A stretch of 64,000 bases of DNA from Marinomonas ushuaiensis DSM 15871 (GTDB lineage: Bacteria > Pseudomonadota > Gammaproteobacteria > Pseudomonadales > Marinomonadaceae). A model generated the notes under the pieces. That model had not been told where the DNA came from. It saw only the letters and a program-made list of their open reading frames with translations, and did not search any database. Where the stretch lies: NCBI RefSeq assembly GCF_000521805.1, contig NZ_JAMB01000013.1, forward strand, positions 16,991 through 80,990. Direction: 5' to 3'. Below, piece by piece: positions 1 to 9,014 of the stretch (position 1 is the stretch's first letter; each line of letters opens with the position of its first letter). Position numbers and translations under genes: made by a program.

Positions 1-637
1 ACATGTGCCCGACACCTTGCTCTACTGCAAGACTATTCCAAGGCTCACCAACACAATAGCCATCTATTTCACCTGACTTTAGCGCATCGAGCATTTTAAC
101 GGGAGGTACGACTGTGATTTGCACATCCTTATCAGGGTCAATACCAACACGACTTAACCAATCCCGTAACTGATAATTATGTGACGAATAAGGGTACACG
201 ATGGCAAAACGCAAAGGCACAGCTTGGTGATCACGACTGTCTATAAGCTTTTTAAGGGCAGCACCAGAACGAATATCAGCAGATGAATCTGAATAATGTT
301 GAAGCTCATCATATAGCGCATTACCAATAGTGATGCCATTACCGTTGTGACTAACCGTAAAACTGGTTTGCATTGCCTTTTTTATTGTGCCGATTCCCAA
401 AGTAGCCGCTATCGGCATAGACGCCAACATATGAGCACCATCGAGAACGTTAAACGCAACCTTATCTCGAATGCTCGCCCAAGACGCCTCTTTAGAAAGC
501 ACAACATCCACACCTTCATGGGCAAAGAAGCCTTTCTCTTTTGCAATCACAAAAGGAGCACAATCTATTAATGGAATAAAACCGATGCGAACAGGATCAC
601 TAGGCAAAAGAAGTATGTTTTCTTTTATAAGGCTCAT
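1..637 (-). CDS. nasS: NasS-like nitrate-sensing periplasmic-binding-fold protein (partial)
   Basis: The reverse strand encodes about 212 residues of a protein that runs off the left edge, so its C-terminus is missing. It begins at an ATG at 637 that overlaps the nasT stop codon in an ATGA arrangement. The N-terminus shows the pattern of the NrtA/SsuA/TauA substrate-binding fold (VRIGFIPLIDCAPFVIAKEK) and later GEIDGYCVGEPWN, typical of the nitrate/bicarbonate NrtA-CmpA branch. There is no signal peptide, which fits a cytoplasmic sensor rather than a transporter subunit. In NasS/NasT systems, NasS holds the RNA-binding antiterminator NasT inactive until nitrate binds. The overlapping partner makes that role likely. 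The alternative is an NrtA transport protein, less likely without an export signal. Confidence 0.85.
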   Translation of the reverse strand, partial: MSLIKENILLLPSDPVRIGFIPLIDCAPFVIAKEKGFFAHEGVDVVLSKEASWASIRDKVAFNVLDGAHMLASMPIAATLGIGTIKKAMQTSFTVSHNGNGITIGNALYDELQHYSDSSADIRSGAALKKLIDSRDHQAVPLRFAIVYPYSSHNYQLRDWLSRVGIDPDKDVQITVVPPVKMLDALKSGEIDGYCVGEPWNSLAVEQGVGHM

Positions 638-1239
638 TTTGAGTCTCCCATTAGTTCCATAACTGATATGATATTTCGAGCAACGTCTGTCATACGCTGA
701 CTACGATCCATAGCCAGTTTTCTTAATGCTTTATAGGCAGCAGGCTCATCACATTGTTGATGTTTCATAATTAAACCTTTCGCTTTGTCTATAAGTTTTC
801 TATCTTCCAGTTGGCTTTTTACCGACTCTAATTCAGATCTAAGTGCCTGAAATTCACGAAACCGCGCAATAGCAACTTGCAGCAATGCTTTTACGCTTCC
901 GCTATTCACTCCGTCGACGACATAAGCGCTGACACCAGCTCTAATCGCGGCTTCAACGTGTCGAGAATCGTCTTCTTCGGCGAACATAACAATAGGACGG
1001 GGGTTGTCTTGACTAAGACGTGACATGTTTTCCAACATATCCCGATCAGGGGATTCAATATCAATAATAACCATATCTGGCTGATATTGATTAACTGCTT
1101 CTGTTAGATTTTTTGCGTTTTCAAGCCGTCTAATGACACGGTAACCGCTGTCGGTCATTGCTTGTTCAACAATAGCTGCTCGGGCAGGCTCGTTATCAAC
1201 AAGCATCACGGTTAATTCTTTCGCTGGGGGCTCTGTCAT
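634..1239 (-). CDS. nasT: NasT-like ANTAR-domain response regulator / transcription antiterminator
   Basis: This 201-residue protein has an N-terminal receiver domain (VMLVDNEPARAAIVEQ, with a phosphoacceptor-like Asp in MVIIDIE) and a C-terminal ANTAR RNA-binding domain of about 55 residues (KAKGLIMKHQQCDEPAAYKA). This is the NasT/AmiR architecture. NasT binds paired hairpins in the leader of assimilatory nitrate reductase mRNA and prevents termination. It is followed with a 4-base overlap by the nasS gene, its usual nitrate-sensing antagonist. The nitrate reductase and transporter genes it would control are not in the window, but probably lie further left. Confidence 0.9.
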   Translation of the reverse strand: MTEPPAKELTVMLVDNEPARAAIVEQAMTDSGYRVIRRLENAKNLTEAVNQYQPDMVIIDIESPDRDMLENMSRLSQDNPRPIVMFAEEDDSRHVEAAIRAGVSAYVVDGVNSGSVKALLQVAIARFREFQALRSELESVKSQLEDRKLIDKAKGLIMKHQQCDEPAAYKALRKLAMDRSQRMTDVARNIISVMELMGDSK

Positions 1240-1400
1240 GGTGCATTCTCTTAAAAAAACGACTAATACACTTAGATAAATGCAAAATATGCGCCATTAA
1301 GAAACACTGAAGTTTAAAATAAGGACAACGAAAAAAACCTATTACAAGGCTTTAATGAAGAAAGGATCGAAGAATTTTGAATCAACTAAAGAGTAACGAG

Positions 1401-1426
1401 CAAAATAGGTGCAAACACCTATTTTG
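1401..1426. terminator. Hairpin after the LuxR gene
   Basis: An 11-base perfect stem (CAAAATAGGTG with CACCTATTTTG, 4-base loop) lies 11 bases past the stop of the leftward LuxR-family gene. It is a plausible end for that transcript. No strong U-run follows on the minus strand, so termination is uncertain. The rest of 1240-1437 shows nothing else recognisable. Confidence 0.45.
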
Positions 1427-1437
1427 AAAAAACCAAA

Positions 1438-2070
1438 TCAGAGCGTTTGATCGTTACTTTGCGCCAGTAAGCCTAAAGCCAGCCTATCCTTGGTATTGGT
1501 CTTTTTGAAGATGGAGGTTAAGTGTGCTTTGACAGTGCGTTCTGTAATACTCATTTCGAGAGCAATCTGTCTATTTGATAAACCTTTTGCAATATACTGA
1601 GCAACACTCAATTCACGCTCAGACAAATCTTCTAAATCATTATGCTGAACATTTATCACTGTTGCTGCTGATTGAGTGATCAACTGTTGAATAAAGGCTT
1701 TGCCACCCCAAATCTCACCAGATTCGACAACAGATAAAACCAAAGATAATTGCTCCCGGCCAATGTACGGCGCACATTGCCCACTAACACCGACAGAGAA
1801 AAGTCGTAGAGCCGCCTGCTGACTTGACTGATTAGGAAACACTATGATTTTTTTATTAGGAAAATTTAAACACAATGTTACAACATTCTCGACTTGCTTA
1901 GAGAAAGAGTCATCACTCAAATAAATAAAACAGTAGTTGAAAGATTGCTTTTGAAGTGACTCGTTCAAATCGTCAAATCTATCAACGCGTTCTAGAGAAG
2001 CATTGCTATCGATCACCTGATTCCAATGCTTCCATACGGCATCATCTGCATTCCAGCACAAAATTTTCAA
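1438..2070 (-). CDS. LuxR-family transcriptional regulator with degenerate receiver domain
   Basis: The C-terminal 65 residues are a clear LuxR/GerE helix-turn-helix (LSERELSVAQYIAKGLSNRQ, then TERTVKAHLTSIFKK). The N-terminal 120 residues have receiver-like length and organisation, but the position expected for the phosphorylated Asp after the third strand reads FIYLS, and the conserved Lys near residue 100 is not seen. It may therefore be a pseudo-receiver that does not use phosphorylation. It is the last gene behind lapB-lapC, with 104 bases between. In Lap-type secretion loci such regulators often accompany the exporter, so control of adhesin or secretion genes is a reasonable inference. 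Target genes cannot be read from the sequence. Confidence 0.85.
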   Translation of the reverse strand: MKILCWNADDAVWKHWNQVIDSNASLERVDRFDDLNESLQKQSFNYCFIYLSDDSFSKQVENVVTLCLNFPNKKIIVFPNQSSQQAALRLFSVGVSGQCAPYIGREQLSLVLSVVESGEIWGGKAFIQQLITQSAATVINVQHNDLEDLSERELSVAQYIAKGLSNRQIALEMSITERTVKAHLTSIFKKTNTKDRLALGLLAQSNDQTL

Positions 2071-2174
2071 AATAAGTCTCGTCTAATCAAATACGACATA
2101 AACATCTTATCTAATAAATAAAAGTAAAATGTTAACATTTGTAACCATTCACAGAACTTGTCTTTTTTTTGTAA

Positions 2175-3506
2175 CTATCTTTCACGAAGCGCATTTTGCT
2201 TAGCTTTTAAAATAGGCTTCAGTAAATAATCTAATAACGTTTTCTTGCCTGTAATTATGTCTACTGTCGATTGCATACCGGGAATAATGGGCAAAGGTGC
2301 CTCTTTCGTTCCCAAATAGTTTTTATCTGTTCTAACCCTTACTAAATAAAAGCTATTACCCTCTTCATCTAAGATAGTATCTGCACTGATATTTTCAACT
2401 ATACCATGCAAACCACCAAAAATAGCAAAATCGTAAGCGGACAGTTTCACCACCGCACTAAAGTCAGGCTGAATAAAACCAATATTCTCTGGTCGAACTT
2501 TAGCTTCAATCAGCAAAGAATCTTCAATAGGAACAATTTCCATCAAATTCATACCGGGCTTAATCACACCACCCACTGTATTAATTTGAATTTGTTTAAC
2601 AATACCTTTCACTGGCGATCGAACTTGTGTTCTAGACACTTTATCAGCCAAAGAAACACTGGTTTCTCTTAATTGATCAAGCTTGCTGCGTACGCTGGTT
2701 AGATCCTCTTGTGCATCGACACGAAAACTAGCCTCACTTTCTTCTAGCTTACTTTGCGCTTCTTTTAAGGCAGATCGTGCACGAGGAATAGCCAATTGCG
2801 TTGCTTCTAAATCACCTTGCAGTTGATTTACTTGACGTTCAAGTTGCAAAAGTTCCACCCGAGAAATTGCGCCTTGTTCAAACGCGGGACGAGTTAAATC
2901 TAGCTCCTCTTTCGAAAAAGCATAGCTTTGTTTTAAATTATCCAACTTTGCTTGTAGCTCGATAATCTCTTGCTTTTTCTGCTCTATTTGCTGCTGAAAA
3001 CTCACTTGATTAGTACGTAAGGAATCCAATCTATTGTTGTATAAATCAAGCTCTCGCTTCACCACTAACGGATAGGCCGTTTGAGTGTCTGCGTCAAACT
3101 GTGGAGTCAGTCCGTACGATTCAGCTTGCAAACGAGTAGCACGAACCTGCAAATTGATATTTTCTGCTTGCTGCTCTCGTAAAGAAGACAAAGCCTCAGT
3201 ATTTTCAATAGTCATCAAAATCTGACCACTATCGACTACTTGCCCAACCTGAACATTAATCTCTTTTAGAATACCACCTTCCAAATTCTGGATTTGTTGG
3301 ACTTGGCTGGATGGAATAACTTTACCTTCACCAACAGTCACTTCATCAAGTGACGTGTAATTAGCCCAAACCAAAGCTGACGCTATAAAAACAAAAATCA
3401 CCCATAAAATGATTCTGCCGCCACGCGGCGTTTTCAGCATTAAAGCTGCATTGCGGTCTGTCAGGTACTCTAAATCTTGTTGAGAAATCGTATTTTTATC
3501 ACTCAT
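2175..3506 (-). CDS. lapC: Type I secretion membrane-fusion protein (HlyD/LapC family)
   Basis: This 443-residue protein is a periplasmic adaptor linking an inner-membrane ABC exporter to an outer-membrane TolC-like channel. A short cytoplasmic N-terminus is followed by one membrane segment near residues 30-48 (IILWVIFVFIASALVWANY). Next come a biotinyl-lipoyl-like half-motif (QIQNLEGGILKEINVQVGQ), long coiled-coil helices around residues 140-280, the second lipoyl half (VRSPVKGIVKQIQINTVGG) and a beta-barrel end. Length and domain order are typical of HlyD/LapC. It follows lapB after 2 bases and is surely co-transcribed. The outer-membrane partner is absent from the window. Confidence 0.92.
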   Translation of the reverse strand: MSDKNTISQQDLEYLTDRNAALMLKTPRGGRIILWVIFVFIASALVWANYTSLDEVTVGEGKVIPSSQVQQIQNLEGGILKEINVQVGQVVDSGQILMTIENTEALSSLREQQAENINLQVRATRLQAESYGLTPQFDADTQTAYPLVVKRELDLYNNRLDSLRTNQVSFQQQIEQKKQEIIELQAKLDNLKQSYAFSKEELDLTRPAFEQGAISRVELLQLERQVNQLQGDLEATQLAIPRARSALKEAQSKLEESEASFRVDAQEDLTSVRSKLDQLRETSVSLADKVSRTQVRSPVKGIVKQIQINTVGGVIKPGMNLMEIVPIEDSLLIEAKVRPENIGFIQPDFSAVVKLSAYDFAIFGGLHGIVENISADTILDEEGNSFYLVRVRTDKNYLGTKEAPLPIIPGMQSTVDIITGKKTLLDYLLKPILKAKQNALRER

Positions 3507-3508
3507 AA

Positions 3509-5806
3509 CTAACTGACCTTCAACTTACCTTGACGAAGTGCTTCATGAACTTGTGCTTTTGGACCATCTGCAATCAATCGACCATTATCCATTACGATAA
3601 TTCGGTCAACCATATCCAACATAGAAGCTTTGTGAGTAATCAATATCAGAGTCTTATCTTTTAAACCGTCAATCAAACGACGCTTCATCCGAGATTCTGT
3701 TGTGTTGTCCATTGATGCAGTTGGTTCATCCAAAATCAAAATGGGTGGATCAAATAACAAAGCCCTTGCAATCGCAATACTCTGCCGCTGGCCGCCTGAC
3801 AACAAGACTCCACGCTCACCAACAAGACTATCCAAACCACTCGGTTTACGATTGGCAAATTCAGATACGCCTGACAAATCGGCAGCACGAATAATGGCAT
3901 CGTCTTCCATATGAGGAACACCCATCACAATATTGTCTTTGATCGAACCATAAAACAAATTCACATCTTGCGAGACAGCACCAACGTTTCTACGTAAATC
4001 GGTAGGATTCACTTGTCGGATATCAACACCATCAATGCGTATTGCACCGCTGTCTGGCGTATAAAGACCAGTCATTAATTTACCAAGAGTTGATTTACCT
4101 GAGCCGATACGCCCAATAATGGCAACTTTTTCACCTTGTTTAATATTAATATTAATCGCAGTTACCGCAGCTTGTTCTTGTTCAGGGTAAGAAAAGTTGA
4201 CACCTTCAAATTGGAAATCACCTTTAAATACAGGTCGATGAACAAATTTGACGCCTTCAGGATTCTCTACGGGAGAAGCCATAATTTCATTTAAAGAAGT
4301 AAAAGCTGACTTGGCCTGGTTGTAACGTGTCGCTAAACTAGCCACTTGAGCCATAGGACCAAGCGCGCGCCCAGTCAACATTACAGCAGCAACCAAAGCC
4401 CCCATACTCATCAAGCCTTCAGAGATTTGATACACACCGACAATAACAATAATGACCGTTGTTAGTTGTTGAGCAACCATGGCGAAAGAAGAGCAGGATT
4501 GAGATAACTGACGAGTTTTAACACCCCAGTCTGCGATATTACCTACCGCATTTTCCCATTTGGTTTGTAATACACCTTCCGCATTATTGAGCTTCACACC
4601 TTCTGCGTTATAAAGACTTTCAATCAACACCGCATTTTTCTGTGAAGCCGTTTTCTGGCTTTCTTCTATAGATCGTCTTAGAGGTATCTGAATAATGACG
4701 CTATAAAGAATAATTAACGCGATGGTAATAATTGGAATATAGCCAACTGGACCGCCGATTAGCCAAATGACACCGATTATCAAAAACATAAACGGAATAT
4801 CGACCAAAGTTGTGATCGAAGCAGAAGTGATAAAATCACGTATACTTTCAAATTCTTGGAGGTTTTTGGCGAAAGCCCCAACCGACTTAGGTCGAGATGC
4901 CATAGTGATATTATTTACTTTTGAAAAAATAGCGGCTGAGATCAGGATGTCAGATTTTTTTCCTGCAATATCTATGAAGTATGCTCGTAACGTCCGTAAT
5001 AAAAAATCGAATAGATAAACCACTGCAGCACCAATAGCTAATACCCATAATGTATCAAAGGCATTGTTCGGAACCACGCGATCATAAACGTTCATAACGA
5101 ACAAAGGGCTTGCAACAGCAAAGATATTAATCAAAAGCGAGGCAATAAACACATCACGATAAATACGCCATGAACTCGCAATGGTTCCCCAGAACCAATG
5201 CCCTTTCTTATTGGCTTTTTCATCACTTTTTTCTGAACGTTTATCAAACTGGTATAGAGGTCGTACAAAAAAGCAATAACCCGTAAATAATTCGAGTAGC
5301 GCTTCTAAAGAAACAATGACTTCACCTTCACCAGATTCAGGACGAAATATTTTTGCTGAACCTTTCGCTCTATCTACTTCAAGCAATACACAGGCTTGCT
5401 TATCTTTCAGTAAAAGAACCGCAGGAAGCACCATGTCTGGTATTTTTTGCAAAGGACGCTTAACAAAACGTGCACTGATTCCAATACGTTTGGCAGCACG
5501 TTTAAAAAGTTCAGGTGTCATGGCATTGTCGGTAATAGGTAAACCAGCCGCGATACCATCTGCTGTATAAGGGTTATGGAAATACTTACTCAATAACACT
5601 AAGCAGTCTAAGAGAGGGTTAGGATAGTCTAATGTCGCGCTTTGAGTATCCCACTGTTTGTTAGATACATTAGCGCGGTCTTCATTATCATCGCTTAATT
5701 CATCTGCTATTTTTTCGTCAGACCCATTAATGATTTCAATTTCATCATGCGAATCATTTTCGACAGGTGACGAAGAGTTCTGTTCTGAGCGATCAGAGTC
5801 AGACAT
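3509..5806 (-). CDS. lapB: Type I secretion ABC transporter, LapB-type permease/ATPase
   Basis: The 765-residue exporter has a C39-like domain (about 60-185), a six-helix ABC membrane domain (about 215-500) and a nucleotide-binding domain (about 530-765). Walker A is GRIGSGKST near residue 565, the signature is LSGGQRQ, Walker B is ILILDEPTA and the switch His lies in LILITHK. The C39-like domain lacks the catalytic Cys-His arrangement of bacteriocin peptidases, so it is probably a substrate-docking domain, as in LapB and HlyB exporters of giant RTX adhesins. An extra acidic, Ser/Asp/Glu-rich stretch of about 55 residues precedes it. Proximity to LapD and LapG supports an adhesin cargo, but no cargo gene lies here. 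Confidence 0.92.
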   Translation of the reverse strand: MSDSDRSEQNSSSPVENDSHDEIEIINGSDEKIADELSDDNEDRANVSNKQWDTQSATLDYPNPLLDCLVLLSKYFHNPYTADGIAAGLPITDNAMTPELFKRAAKRIGISARFVKRPLQKIPDMVLPAVLLLKDKQACVLLEVDRAKGSAKIFRPESGEGEVIVSLEALLELFTGYCFFVRPLYQFDKRSEKSDEKANKKGHWFWGTIASSWRIYRDVFIASLLINIFAVASPLFVMNVYDRVVPNNAFDTLWVLAIGAAVVYLFDFLLRTLRAYFIDIAGKKSDILISAAIFSKVNNITMASRPKSVGAFAKNLQEFESIRDFITSASITTLVDIPFMFLIIGVIWLIGGPVGYIPIITIALIILYSVIIQIPLRRSIEESQKTASQKNAVLIESLYNAEGVKLNNAEGVLQTKWENAVGNIADWGVKTRQLSQSCSSFAMVAQQLTTVIIVIVGVYQISEGLMSMGALVAAVMLTGRALGPMAQVASLATRYNQAKSAFTSLNEIMASPVENPEGVKFVHRPVFKGDFQFEGVNFSYPEQEQAAVTAININIKQGEKVAIIGRIGSGKSTLGKLMTGLYTPDSGAIRIDGVDIRQVNPTDLRRNVGAVSQDVNLFYGSIKDNIVMGVPHMEDDAIIRAADLSGVSEFANRKPSGLDSLVGERGVLLSGGQRQSIAIARALLFDPPILILDEPTASMDNTTESRMKRRLIDGLKDKTLILITHKASMLDMVDRIIVMDNGRLIADGPKAQVHEALRQGKLKVS

Positions 5807-5946
5807 ACTCTATATTCTCCTAAACTACCTAAAATCTAATTTACAAATCACAATACGATGATTTTGGTCTAGAATAGTATTTATTAAGTAAGATGGGAAG
5901 CGAACTACGCTGTTCAATACAAATTGAAACATAGAAGGAAAATAAT

Positions 5947-6318
5947 ATGTTATACGCAAAGGTCAATGAAAAAGGTGAAGTCATTGACGTAGCCACTTCT
6001 CAATCAAAGGAATACACGCTTCTAGTAGCACCAGATCAACCAGTTGTTGCCAACATACTAGAAAGTAAGTTTTCAGAATCGAGTGCCAACACTCAAGATA
6101 TGTTGACTGACTCAGACAGTGATATGATGCGAATAATAGAAGACTTAATAGATCTTTTATCTGAAAAACGCCTCATTCAATTTACTGAATTACCTTTGGC
6201 TGCACAGAAAAAATTACTAAGCAGGAAGTGGGTTCGTGGCGTCCACAACGGTCATGATGATAGCTTAATGATTGATAGTAATCATGACGAAGACAGCCAA
6301 GATGATGCTTTGATTTAA
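5947..6318 (+). CDS. Small acidic protein of the family often misnamed 'tryptophan synthase beta-like'
   Basis: This 123-residue protein is encoded rightward between the divergent lapB and the convergent lapD, the place the adhesin gene occupies in Pseudomonas lap loci. The core pattern (MMRIIEDLIDLLSEKRLIQF followed by TELPLAAQKKLLSRK) resembles a small pseudomonad and marine family. Databases often label that family 'tryptophan synthase subunit beta-like', although it has no resemblance to TrpB. An N-terminal beta-rich segment (MLYAKVNEKGEVIDVA) and a very acidic C-terminal tail rich in Asp, Asn and His flank the core. A ribosome-binding site (AGAAGGAAAAT) precedes the ATG. Function is unknown; a link to secretion is only positional. 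Confidence 0.75.
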   Translation: MLYAKVNEKGEVIDVATSQSKEYTLLVAPDQPVVANILESKFSESSANTQDMLTDSDSDMMRIIEDLIDLLSEKRLIQFTELPLAAQKKLLSRKWVRGVHNGHDDSLMIDSNHDEDSQDDALI

Positions 6319-6357
6319 TACGCTTTGAAAGAAACAAATAGCAAGATAAGTAGCACT

Positions 6358-8307
6358 CTACATATCTTGCGCGTGCCCTATAAAGAAACCTTGTCCACCA
6401 GCCACATCAAATCGTGCCAATGATGTTAATTGCTTTTGGTTTTCTATACCCGTTGCAATCACCTCTATATTTAAACTATTAAACATTTTACACAGTGTGT
6501 GCATAAAGAAGGATTCAGACTCTTTACCAGCCGCCATACGTGTATAAGAAGAATCGACTTTCACATAGTCTGGCATAAGTGTTTGTAAGTATTGGAACGC
6601 TGAAAATTGCTTACCAACATTATCTATACCAAATCGTACATTCTGGCTTTTAAGCATTTGCACTAAGGTATTCGTTTGCTCTTCTTTTGCCAATACGCTT
6701 TGCTCAGAGACTTCAAAGGTCAATTTACTTTTCACTTCAGGCTTAAGCAGGCTTAATGTTTTATCTAACCATGCAATAAAATCAGGCTCAGCATAGGAGG
6801 AAGCCAATAAATTCACTGTTAGAGGCGCTCCAACGTGTTTTGATTTAATGTACTCAATAACTCGTCCAATAACGACCTGATCGATTTGACGCCCTAAACC
6901 AAATTGATCCGCTAACTCTATGAAATATCCAGCATGATATATTTTTCCATAATGCTCTATATTCATAAACACCTCTTCATGCAGTGTTTCTTCTGTATCA
7001 CCTAGCATCACTACTTTTTGCTTTTTGAGACCAAACGATTGTTTCTGTATTGCTGTTTCTAAAATACTTTTCCACACAGTTCGGCTAATTTCAGCATCTT
7101 TCCCCATTTTAAGATCAAACACCTTACAGGTATTAACCCCTTTGTGTTTTGCTTCTCGTAAGGCGGCATCTACTTGTGACATAGCGCTAGAGCGGTCAAC
7201 ATCACCGTCGATAATTACTGCTCCTATATTGGCGACAGAAATAGAGTAACTAATGCTCGCCGTATTTAGATCAACCAAATCAACCATAATGTCATCAACA
7301 ATTAACTTAAGCTGATGACAATCAATATTTGGAATCAACAACACAAAGTCTGCGCCAGATAAGCGAGCGACAGTAGCAAGAGAAGATATCGATGCGACCT
7401 TCTTCGCCAATATGTCTGCAGCGGATTGAATAAACATATCGGCAGATTCATAACCACATTCATTGTTTAGTTTAGCCAAATCTACAAGGCTCACTAGAGC
7501 TAAACCATCGATACCACGCTCTCTTTCTGCGAAGTGTGATTTCATACGATTTTCAAAATAACTTCTGTTGCCCAAACCACTTACCGTATCTTTAAAGGCT
7601 TTCGCCTGTAGCCACTGGGCTGTTTCCACTTCCGAGGCAAACTCTTTCTCAAGTTTTTCGGCCATACGATTCATTGAGAGAACAACAGACCTTAACTCTC
7701 GTGTTTTCGGAACACGAATTGTTTTAATAAAACGACGCTGCTGAATTGCCTCCGCCTGTTTCTCAAGTTCCACTAGAGGCTTGAATAAATAACGCAATGC
7801 AATGCTACCGAAAATAAGCGTAACAGCACCAATAATGAAAAAAGAGATCAATAAATCTCGAGTGGCAAGCCAGAGTTGATGATAAGCATAACCAGCATTA
7901 CCAGTAATATAGACTTGTCCGAGTTCATTCCATCCATTGGATATTACAGCTTTAGCAACAGGGACATCAAAATCGATTAGCTTAATAAACCAATTTGGCA
8001 CACCTTCTATTATGACGTCAGAGGAACGATCAATATTTTGATTATTATCATAAGCATGAATTCTCACTTCCGAGAAATAACCGCTATCAAAAACCGCATT
8101 GATACTACTTTCAACAGCAGCATAATCCTCCAGTGCCATAAAGTCTGATACAGACATGCTCAACGAAGTAGCTGAGTCATTTGCCGTTGATTTTAACTGT
8201 CCGATTAAATATCCTTTCGTCGAGTTGAAATTGATTCCCATAACAACAATCAGCATCAATGAAAATATAGCGATAATTGTCAGCATTAATTGGCGGAACA
8301 ACGTCAT
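6358..8307 (-). CDS. lapD: LapD-like c-di-GMP receptor (degenerate GGDEF/EAL)
   Basis: The 649-residue inner-membrane protein has a membrane helix at about 8-26, a periplasmic LapD/MoxY N-terminal domain, a second helix at about 150-172, a HAMP segment, a GGDEF-like domain and an EAL-like domain. Both enzymatic signatures are broken: the GGDEF loop reads SGADF (317-321) and the EAL motif reads EVF. It is therefore expected to bind c-di-GMP, not make or break it. In the Pseudomonas model, bound LapD sequesters the protease LapG and so keeps the adhesin on the surface. I chose the ATG at 8307 because it follows TAGGAGACATTGT and starts MTLFRQLML as in LapD; an in-frame start ten codons upstream has less support. 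It begins 10 bases after lapG ends. Confidence 0.92.
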   Translation of the reverse strand: MTLFRQLMLTIIAIFSLMLIVVMGINFNSTKGYLIGQLKSTANDSATSLSMSVSDFMALEDYAAVESSINAVFDSGYFSEVRIHAYDNNQNIDRSSDVIIEGVPNWFIKLIDFDVPVAKAVISNGWNELGQVYITGNAGYAYHQLWLATRDLLISFFIIGAVTLIFGSIALRYLFKPLVELEKQAEAIQQRRFIKTIRVPKTRELRSVVLSMNRMAEKLEKEFASEVETAQWLQAKAFKDTVSGLGNRSYFENRMKSHFAERERGIDGLALVSLVDLAKLNNECGYESADMFIQSAADILAKKVASISSLATVARLSGADFVLLIPNIDCHQLKLIVDDIMVDLVDLNTASISYSISVANIGAVIIDGDVDRSSAMSQVDAALREAKHKGVNTCKVFDLKMGKDAEISRTVWKSILETAIQKQSFGLKKQKVVMLGDTEETLHEEVFMNIEHYGKIYHAGYFIELADQFGLGRQIDQVVIGRVIEYIKSKHVGAPLTVNLLASSYAEPDFIAWLDKTLSLLKPEVKSKLTFEVSEQSVLAKEEQTNTLVQMLKSQNVRFGIDNVGKQFSAFQYLQTLMPDYVKVDSSYTRMAAGKESESFFMHTLCKMFNSLNIEVIATGIENQKQLTSLARFDVAGGQGFFIGHAQDM

Positions 8308-8317
8308 ACAATGTCTC

Positions 8318-9007
8318 CTAATTTGAAATCGTATCAAGTCGATTATTTAAGTCTGTCCACAAGCTCAAACGTGATGAGCCACCTACTAACAAGCCACGCC
8401 CTTTCTCTTTTGAAAGCCATAAATTTTCAGCATTAAAGGAATAGATAGGCAATAAATCAGGGCGTTTTGATGCCGGTTTTAATTCTTTATCAATATTATC
8501 AAGCAAGACAGGAACCGAAGTCGGTTTATGATAGTAAGCTAATACCATATGGTGTTGATTCAAGGTTAAGGCTTTAACGTAAACTAAACGTAATTTTTCA
8601 TCTGGTACACCAAGCTCTCGAAGAGTGAAATACTTCGCGATCGTAAAGTCTTCACAATCTCCAGCTTGCATGCCTAAAAATTCAATTGGTGTTGCCCAGT
8701 AATCTTCCTTCGCCCACAAAATATCATCGTCGACGAACTCCATCTGATTAAAGAAACGATTTACTTCAGTAAGCTGATCAACAACTGATAGTGACCGGCT
8801 ACTTTCAATGAGCCGACGCCAAGCTAAGACTCGTTTCTCAGCTCTATCGCCATAAACAAGCCCTGCTTGCTTAGCTAACTTCTGGTACTTACTAGAGACG
8901 TCAGCGTATAACCACCATTGTGGTATAAAAAACACAACAAGAAGCACACAAACAAAACGTTTCGAGCCTCTAAAAAAACAGAAAAACGAACCTAATCGTT
9001 TTTTCAT
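8318..9007 (-). CDS. lapG: LapG-like periplasmic transglutaminase-type cysteine protease
   Basis: From the ATG at 9007 the protein is 229 residues, with an N-terminal hydrophobic export segment (about 16-30) and a transglutaminase-like fold. A catalytic triad can be placed at Cys118 (GDCEDF), His153 (NQHHMVLAYY) and Asp170 (VLLDNID), spaced as in characterised LapG proteins. LapG cuts near the N-terminus of RTX-type adhesins to release them when c-di-GMP falls, unless held by LapD, which is encoded next. The start at 9007 lies just past the DUF1244 stop; an upstream in-frame ATG at 9052 would overlap that gene and delay the signal sequence. Confidence 0.92.
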   Translation of the reverse strand: MKKRLGSFFCFFRGSKRFVCVLLVVFFIPQWWLYADVSSKYQKLAKQAGLVYGDRAEKRVLAWRRLIESSRSLSVVDQLTEVNRFFNQMEFVDDDILWAKEDYWATPIEFLGMQAGDCEDFTIAKYFTLRELGVPDEKLRLVYVKALTLNQHHMVLAYYHKPTSVPVLLDNIDKELKPASKRPDLLPIYSFNAENLWLSKEKGRGLLVGGSSRLSLWTDLNNRLDTISN

Positions 9008-9014
9008 TTCAAAA

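Noticed and set aside
5947..6318. Tryptophan synthase beta subunit
   Set aside because: The name is common for this family in databases, but there is no PLP site or TrpB fold signature in 123 residues.
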